Source: Piper betle (taxonomy: Eukaryota > Streptophyta > Magnoliopsida > Piperales > Piperaceae). Taken from it: DNA of 64,000 nt. This document shows positions 57,709 through 64,000 of this stretch, piece by piece. Location of the stretch: the NCBI GenBank assembly GCA_033002965.1, contig JAURVB010012320.1, forward strand, positions 1-64,000, in the 5' to 3' direction. Position 1 is the stretch's first letter. Every line of letters starts with the position of its first letter. Made by a program: the position numbers and the translations under genes. The notes under the pieces were generated by a model that saw only the letters and a list, made by a program, of their open reading frames with translations, was not told where the DNA came from and ran no database searches.

Positions 57709-57738
57709 GAGGACGAAATTTTTATAAGAAGAAGAGAT
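57709..57738 (+). other. Polypurine tract region before LTR C3
   Basis: GAGGACGAAATTTTTATAAG is followed by AAGAAGAGATTC, immediately before the worn LTR start TCTAAAACCC. This marks C3 as a 3' LTR. Confidence 0.65.
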
Positions 57739-60700
57739 TCTAAAACCCAATTTTTGGGTTAGGCTTTTACCTGATTTTAGTTTTTGCTAAAGGTCAGTAT
57801 TGAGTCGGTTCAAATGAGCTCGAGCTAGACTAATTTTTAGAATATGAGTATGGGGCCTAGATGGCCATATGAGCATGTTATTGAGGTTGAGTGTGCCCAA
57901 CATGCATATGATATTTTCAGATATTATGTCGTAGAGCATGCGTTAATAGGGTATGCACGAGGTATACATATGAGTTTTATGAATTAGCCAGGATTTTAGG
58001 CCTAGATCTGGGTTGTTGCACCATTTAGCATCCATTTGGGATTTGGGGTTTTTCATTTACATGTAGTCTAAGAATTTTAGATTATTTGAGTGTGCCCCTA
58101 TGGGCCCATCTTGATTGCGTTTAGGGATTCGAGGCTCATTTACCCTTCTTGCCTTAATTATCATATATAGAGTCAATTTTAGGACTCAAGTCAGTTTCAA
58201 GTTTGGATGATTTTGATCTGAGATTTCCATCCATATGTATATTGCATATACCCATTGGTGGGTCCCACTAGACCATGAGTTCTTGGATGTTTAGATCGTG
58301 CCATGTGGCAAGGTCTGAGCCATCCACGTCAGCCTTGCCATCGCCATATTATTTCCTAGATCATCCATGATTTCACTGTATTAATGTTGTTGCCACTTTG
58401 GCTCACCGCCAAGGAGTCTCGGGACCTCCTTTGGCCACCCATTCAGTACAACCATGACTACCTTGGGGCTGGCTTTCTATTCATACCACTCCAACCACTA
58501 GTGTTGCTACAGTTGCCATTGGCTACTAAGTTTTTTTATCACTGTTCATCATTGCCGCTACCACCGTTGGGGTTCTTTTCCAGTGCCGGCATAGCACCTT
58601 TGGCAGATCCGACCCCACATACAGGTTCCCCTTGCCGACATCTACGGTTTGGGACCAACAGTGTCCACTGATGTGGCCGTGATCACCACCGGCGATGTCG
58701 CCGCACTTGGCGGTGATCTGCCCTTTCCCGGCCATTTTCTAGCCAGCCAGTGGTCGGACTCCACTGACCATCACCACCAACATGCTCATCGTCACATGGA
58801 CCGTCAATCCCAACCGACGGCCACACCAGCCATGCCACCATCAGTGTTTACCGGTGTCGGGCACCTTAGCTCTCTGCCCAGCCCATTTGCCCAGTTTGTG
58901 GTCCACCTTTACCCTTTCGGTATGCATTGCAAACACTTTCATTGGGAGTGTCTCATCTTTTGTGGATAAGCGAAAATAGAACAGAATCGAATCAATGGTC
59001 CAACTACAAAACTTCTTCTTTTTCATTACTTCTGTGGTCGTGCCTCGTGGCATGACAGCACCCGTACTATTGAAATGGTTTGTCATTAGAGATGTTCCCA
59101 CAGGTGCCCCTTCTTCCAATGGTACTATAATTCCTATTCCTATCCCATTATTCCCGCAACTACATCCACTTGCCTGTGTTTATGTCTGCGTGATCGTGCC
59201 TGAGTTCACTAGTCCAATCCCATGTTTGTGTCCACCAGTAGCCCAGCAATTAACCTAGAACAAGTTGGTTTAGTTCGATTTCGTCTGGTTCAACCCGTTT
59301 TCGGTCGTTTCAAGACCATTTTTGGTATTTTGAAAACCATTACACTAGTTTACATGCATATTCACATGATTTAGCATGATTGGATGTTATGATGATTTTA
59401 TTTATATTTAGTTATGTATTCTTGTATTGTATGATTATGATATTATTGATATTCATGATTAGTGATTATTATCTATTTGTTTATTTATTTATTTATTTAT
59501 TGAATTATTATATATAAATATGTATATATATATATATATATTTATATGTTTACTAACACGAGTATATATTAATAGTACCTCACGTTTACCTGTATATTTA
59601 TATAGTATAATTATATTACTATTTTACCCATATTTATTATTTATTTAATTATCAATGAGTGTATTTATTTGTTGTTTATTATTAGTATGTCCAGATTTTG
59701 TGCCAGGTGTTTAGTTGTGGACTTGTTAGCACTGTTTTTTTATTAGCTTGTGTTAACGATACGAGCACATACCACGAGCATGCATCATATAGAGATGTTA
59801 ATATTTTACTTAGTAATGGGTTCCGATGTTGGTTCTGAAGTCCTGGCTCGCCGTAGTGTGTAGATATGCTTGGAGCTTGAACCAGGTTCATAGGACTCTC
59901 CCTCTTTGCTTGACTCCTTGTGTGTCAAGTTTTATCGTATTTTATACATAGGGTGGCATCGACTATGTTTTGTTGGATCTGTCTGATGTCGAGCTATTTT
60001 GTCGTGTTTACTACGTTTGTTTAATAAAACTACAAGGATGTGATCTTTTGTTAGTTTTTGAACTGAAGCTCTACAAATATATGATACAAGCCTCTTTCCC
60101 AAGCCTATTATATGATTACACGTATTTTTACGGATTTCACGGATTTAAGAGAGTGAGCGGTATGGAGATATGTTTGAATCACATTAGTACTCCTTCAAAC
60201 AATGAGGTAGTGCAGTGTATGATGGTACAGCATAATGCAGCGCATTTCTGGAATATGTGGCTTTAAATTAATTGTTCCTTCTGCAAGTCGAGTACCGTGG
60301 CGGGTGATATGGAAGGTGTGATGGCATAAGTGTTGTATGTATGTATGAATATGATTATGAGCCGTGTATGCGAGCTAGAAATTGCTTTAGTATGTTTGCT
60401 TACCACCTAGTGTGAGGCAATCCTGAAGTTTCATAAGCTTTTGTGGGTAATGAAATATCCATTTGTCAGATTGTATTAATTATTATTTGGACCAAAAATA
60501 TTTGTTATTGACATTTTTTATATAATATATGTAGGTCTTGAAAATCCTAAATCGACTTTTGTGTAAGAATAGATAAACGCTAGACTTTTGTGTAAGAATA
60601 GATAAACGCTAGACACACTTGAGCTCAACGTATTTATTTTTTTTCTTACTTTTACTTATAATTGATTTGTTTTAATGCCTATTTAATAATATCTTCTATT

Positions 60701-60831
60701 CTCATGACACTAAGAAGGTTGTTTCAATATATTTCATCGATCGAGTCATACTGGCCAACTTTAAACATGACTCGACTTAATCGCAACATTTCTGATTCGG
60801 TTTTTAATTGAACAAAAATTGGGGTGTTACA
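57739..60831 (+). mobile_element. Family C 3' LTR (copy C3)
   Basis: 3093 bp. The start has lost its TG (TCTAAAACCCA). All landmarks of C1 recur, and it ends AATTGGGGTGTTACA at 60831. A short exact duplication of 'gacttttgtgtaagaatagataaacgctag' sits at about 60550-60613. Confidence 0.8.
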
Positions 60832-62240
60832 TATAATGTAATGATGACTATGATACTATTATTATTCTTGATTAATTAAAATTAAAAAAATTATTTATTT
60901 ATTTATAGAATGATTATGTATTTATTTATTTAATTGTTTACTAACATGAGTATATATAATATTCACTTGTGTTTAGCCATTTACGTCTATAGCATATGAT
61001 AGTATTATTTTATGATTACAGATTGATTGTTTTTATGTATTTATCATCTATCTATTTATTCATGATTGTATGTATTTATTTATTTATAATTTATTATTAG
61101 TTATTTTCATTATTATGTCTCAATTTACGTGTTGTGTGTTTAGCGGTATGTTTCTTTAGTGTAGTCCTTTTTTTTAAGGATGTATTGATGATATGAGCAC
61201 ACACACCATGAGCATGCATCATACAGAGACATTAGTATTTTACTTAGCAGTGGGTTCCGATGTAGGCTTCGGAGGCTGAGCTTTCCATAGATGTACAGAT
61301 ACACTTGGAGCTTAAACCACAGGTCCGTAGGACTCTCCCTCTCTGCTTCACTCCTTGCATGTTGAGTTTAATTGTGCTTTCTATGTAGGTCGGCATTGGC
61401 GGAGTTTTATTGCATCCCTCCAATGTTGGGCCATTTAGATGTGTTATCTACACATGTTTAATAAAACTACAAGGATTAGATCCCTTCTTGGTTTTTAAAT
61501 TGAAGCTCCATAAATATATGATACAAGCCTCTTTCTTAAGCCTATTATTATATGAGCATGAGCATTTTTACGGATTTCACGAATAAGAGAGTGAGTGGTA
61601 TGGAGTTATGTATGAGTCACTCTAGTACTTCTTCAAACCATGAGGTAGTATAGTGTATGATGGTACTACATAATGCAGCTCATTTCCGGAATTTGTAGCA
61701 CTAACTTAACTATTTCTTTTGCCACTCGAGTACCATGACGGGTGATATGGAAGATGTGAGGGGGTAAGCGATGTATGTATGAATATGATTATGAGCCACA
61801 CATGCGAGCCAACGCTTGGTTAGGTATGTTTGCTAACCGCCCATTGTGAGGCAATCTTGAAGTTTCATAAGTTTCGTGCGTAATGGAATACCCATTTGCC
61901 AAATTGTATTAGTTATTTTTCAGACTAGTATCATTCGTTGCTGATGTTTTTCATATAATATATGTTGGTCTTGCAAATCCTAAATCGACTTCGATGGAAG
62001 GACGGATAAATGCAACACACACTTGAGCCCAACACATTTATTTCTTTTCTTACTTTTACTTATATTTGGTGTATTTTAATGCCTATTTAATAATGTCTTC
62101 CATTCTCATGACACCAAGAGGGTTGTTTCGATATATTTCATCGATCAAGTCGTACTGACTGACAACTTTAAATATGATTTGAGTCGATCGTAACATTTCT
62201 GATTTGGTTCTTAAATGAACTGAAATCGAGGTCGTGCACA
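60832..62240 (+). mobile_element. Older family C LTR (C0), right part
   Basis: Resumes at the LTR position where the left part (to 46853) stops: GTATTC on the left, then TATAATG...ACTATGATACTATT on the right. Continues through the C landmarks to a worn terminus near 62240. Confidence 0.65.
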
Positions 62241-64000
62241 CTATGATACATCAAGTAAATACATGAATATGCACCCTGGTAAAAGAACAAAAGAAAACAA
62301 TGTCGTGCTTAGCTCAAGTGTGTGTAGCATCAATCTTTCCTTCAACCAAAGCTGACCCAAGACACGGGAACATAAGACCTACATACATCATAGGAAAAAT
62401 GTTAGCAACAGTTGTCACTAGTCCGAAAAGTAATTTGTACAAACAGACATGTAGAATCTGACCCCCATAAGAACACTCAAAGGGCATATACTAAGGAGCC
62501 ATGAAGCTGTAGACTTGATAGCATGCCAAATTGAACTAGAGCTATGCCACACTCGGCAAATGCCACTCTCGGTAATTACTGGCCCCACTCTTGGTGAAAG
62601 CATATATTTTAAGCAAGTACTTTCCAAACCTCCATATAACATCTGGCCAATGGCACATGGACCGAGTACTTTCAAGCAGTCGCTTCTTGGAATGGAATTA
62701 TATAAGTTGGCCTGAAGGTAACGTGAGGTATAGCTAAGTTTTCTGTGAAATGTGTCTAGATGACTTGTGTTAAGTTGGGTCTGATAAAATAGTCACTTAA
62801 GATGTCATCCAATCAAATCTACGATAGAGTAAAGTGATAAAGCTAAGAAGAGTCCTGACAGAGATGTGGTCCAAGCTCTAAGCGTATGGCGCATTTACTA
62901 CAAGCTCCGACTCCGAAACCTACATCAAAACTCACTACTAAGTAAAAGACTAACAATTCTATATGATGCATGGTCGTAGTATGTACTCACATCAACAGTA
63001 ACATCAACTACACCAACGAATCTATGAATAAACACTCGACATGCAAAATGAGACATGACAAGGAATAAATAACTAATAAGCAAATAATAAATAAATAAAT
63101 AAATATTTATTAAATATATAAATAGAAAATAATGAATTACATGAAAATAAATAGTACACTAATCATAAATATACTATATTTGTAAGTGATTAAATGCAAG
63201 TGAATAATAACACACACGTGAGTAAATAAATAATAAACAAATAATCAAATAAATAAGTATATAAATTAATAAATAATTAATAAAAATTAATCACAATTAT
63301 TACTAGCGTAAATATCAAATAAACGAATATACGACTAGGCATTAATAAATAATTAAATGAGCAAGCAGATATATATTAATTAATTAAGATAAAAAGAAAT
63401 AATAATAATATTAATAAGTAATTACATCATCAACAATAACAAATAATTATAAAAGCATGCATCATGATTGACAATTATATAAATAACAAAAAATAAACAA
63501 TAATGAACAAATAAATAATAAATAAAGATAAATGATCACAACATCAAGATGAGCCAAATAATGTGAATATGCATTTTTACTAATGTAGGGAACCTCGAAT
63601 TTACCAAAAATGGTTGAAAAATGGACTGAAATAGGCTGAAATTGGGTTGCCAAGTCAGAAAGGCAAGTCAGTCGAAGTCAACTCCACCAAGTCAAGCAGC
63701 AGGGCTGGACTCAATGGACATGAACACGGTCATGAATATAGGGAGGCAATGCGGGCGCGGGTGGCAAAAGGTGACTAGAGCTAGTGGACGTGGATGCAAG
63801 CACGAAACTGACCAGCGGTGTGCCTGTCTTTGGAAAATGTTGACGACGACAAGGTTGTGGTTGTTGCTGGTCGCGATCGATAGCGGAGGTGATGGGGAGA
63901 ATGATGGAGGTGGTGATTGATGGTCGGCCGGAAATCGCTCTTAGGTTATGTGGAGTGACAGTGTGGGTAAGAGGTGGTTTCAAAATGTCGACCCTGCAAA
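62241..64000 (-). mobile_element. LTR remnant of family F (copy F2), running out of the window
   Basis: Shares ordered blocks with 33930-34876. The middle (63060-63560) is a long AT-rich AAATAAATAA-type stretch, and the right end (63600-64000) is a GC-richer block resembling that of families A to C. No coding content is supported, and the reading frames on both strands at 63640-63980 overlap each other. Confidence 0.5.

Larger units (their letters stand above)
55725..57738 (+). mobile_element. Internal region of the second family C element
   Basis: About 2 kb between LTR C2 and LTR C3. No retroviral motif is readable. It holds a 32-bp minisatellite and ends with a CGAGGACGAAATTT stretch followed by a purine-rich tract, the usual 3' end of plant Gypsy internal regions. 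Confidence 0.65.

Overview
This window is nuclear DNA of a flowering plant. It holds one intron-rich host gene, RPOTp, which encodes a phage-type organellar RNA polymerase (about 12.7-23.9 kb, + strand). The rest is mostly layered transposable-element sequence plus one rearranged endogenous pararetrovirus. The GC-rich first exon followed by AT-rich later exons suggests a monocot. The species cannot be named from the sequence alone.

Left part, 1-12.6 kb. Copies of a large LTR family ('A', about 2.7-3.0 kb, ends TGTAAAACCC...GGGGTGTTACA) dominate. One copy (650-3308) has a tRNA-Met primer-binding site beside it and opens a minus-strand Gypsy-type element that leaves the window on the left. An older copy follows (3309-6052). 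Another (6897-9888) is a solo LTR with a perfect 5-bp target duplication. At 11.6-11.9 kb a Myb/SANT-like exon on the minus strand is broken by a stop codon and by another LTR.

RPOTp, 12.7-23.9 kb. Nineteen exons can be placed with GT/AG borders and consistent phases. The conserved domain is complete, including motif A Asp, motif B Lys/Tyr and motif C Asp. As sequenced, the reading frame is broken twice in exon 9 by single missing bases in homopolymers, and no ATG in the exon 1 frame precedes residue 1 of the conserved body. Base-calling errors are the simplest explanation, but real decay cannot be excluded. Intron 5 (4 kb) carries an internally deleted Ty1/copia element with 5-bp target duplications.

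Middle part, 24-34.9 kb. This holds a worn LTR of family 'B', a possible small LTR, a MITE-like inverted-repeat element, a long TA run and long AT-rich stretches with nothing recognisable.

34.9-39.8 kb is a decayed endogenous member of Caulimoviridae. Reverse transcriptase lies on the minus strand, RNase H on the plus strand, and movement protein, intergenic region with tRNA-Met primer site, and zinc-knuckle (coat-like) region on the minus strand. The pieces lie in a consistent circular viral order if the first and third blocks were inverted in place. All coding regions carry stops or frameshifts.

40-64 kb is a nest of LTRs of families A, B, C and F. The clearest structure is an array LTR - internal - LTR - internal - LTR of family C (46854-60831) lying inside an older C LTR, with a solo B LTR (5-bp target duplication) inside the middle LTR. 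The internal regions code for nothing recognisable and carry minisatellites. No tRNA, rRNA or CRISPR features were found.
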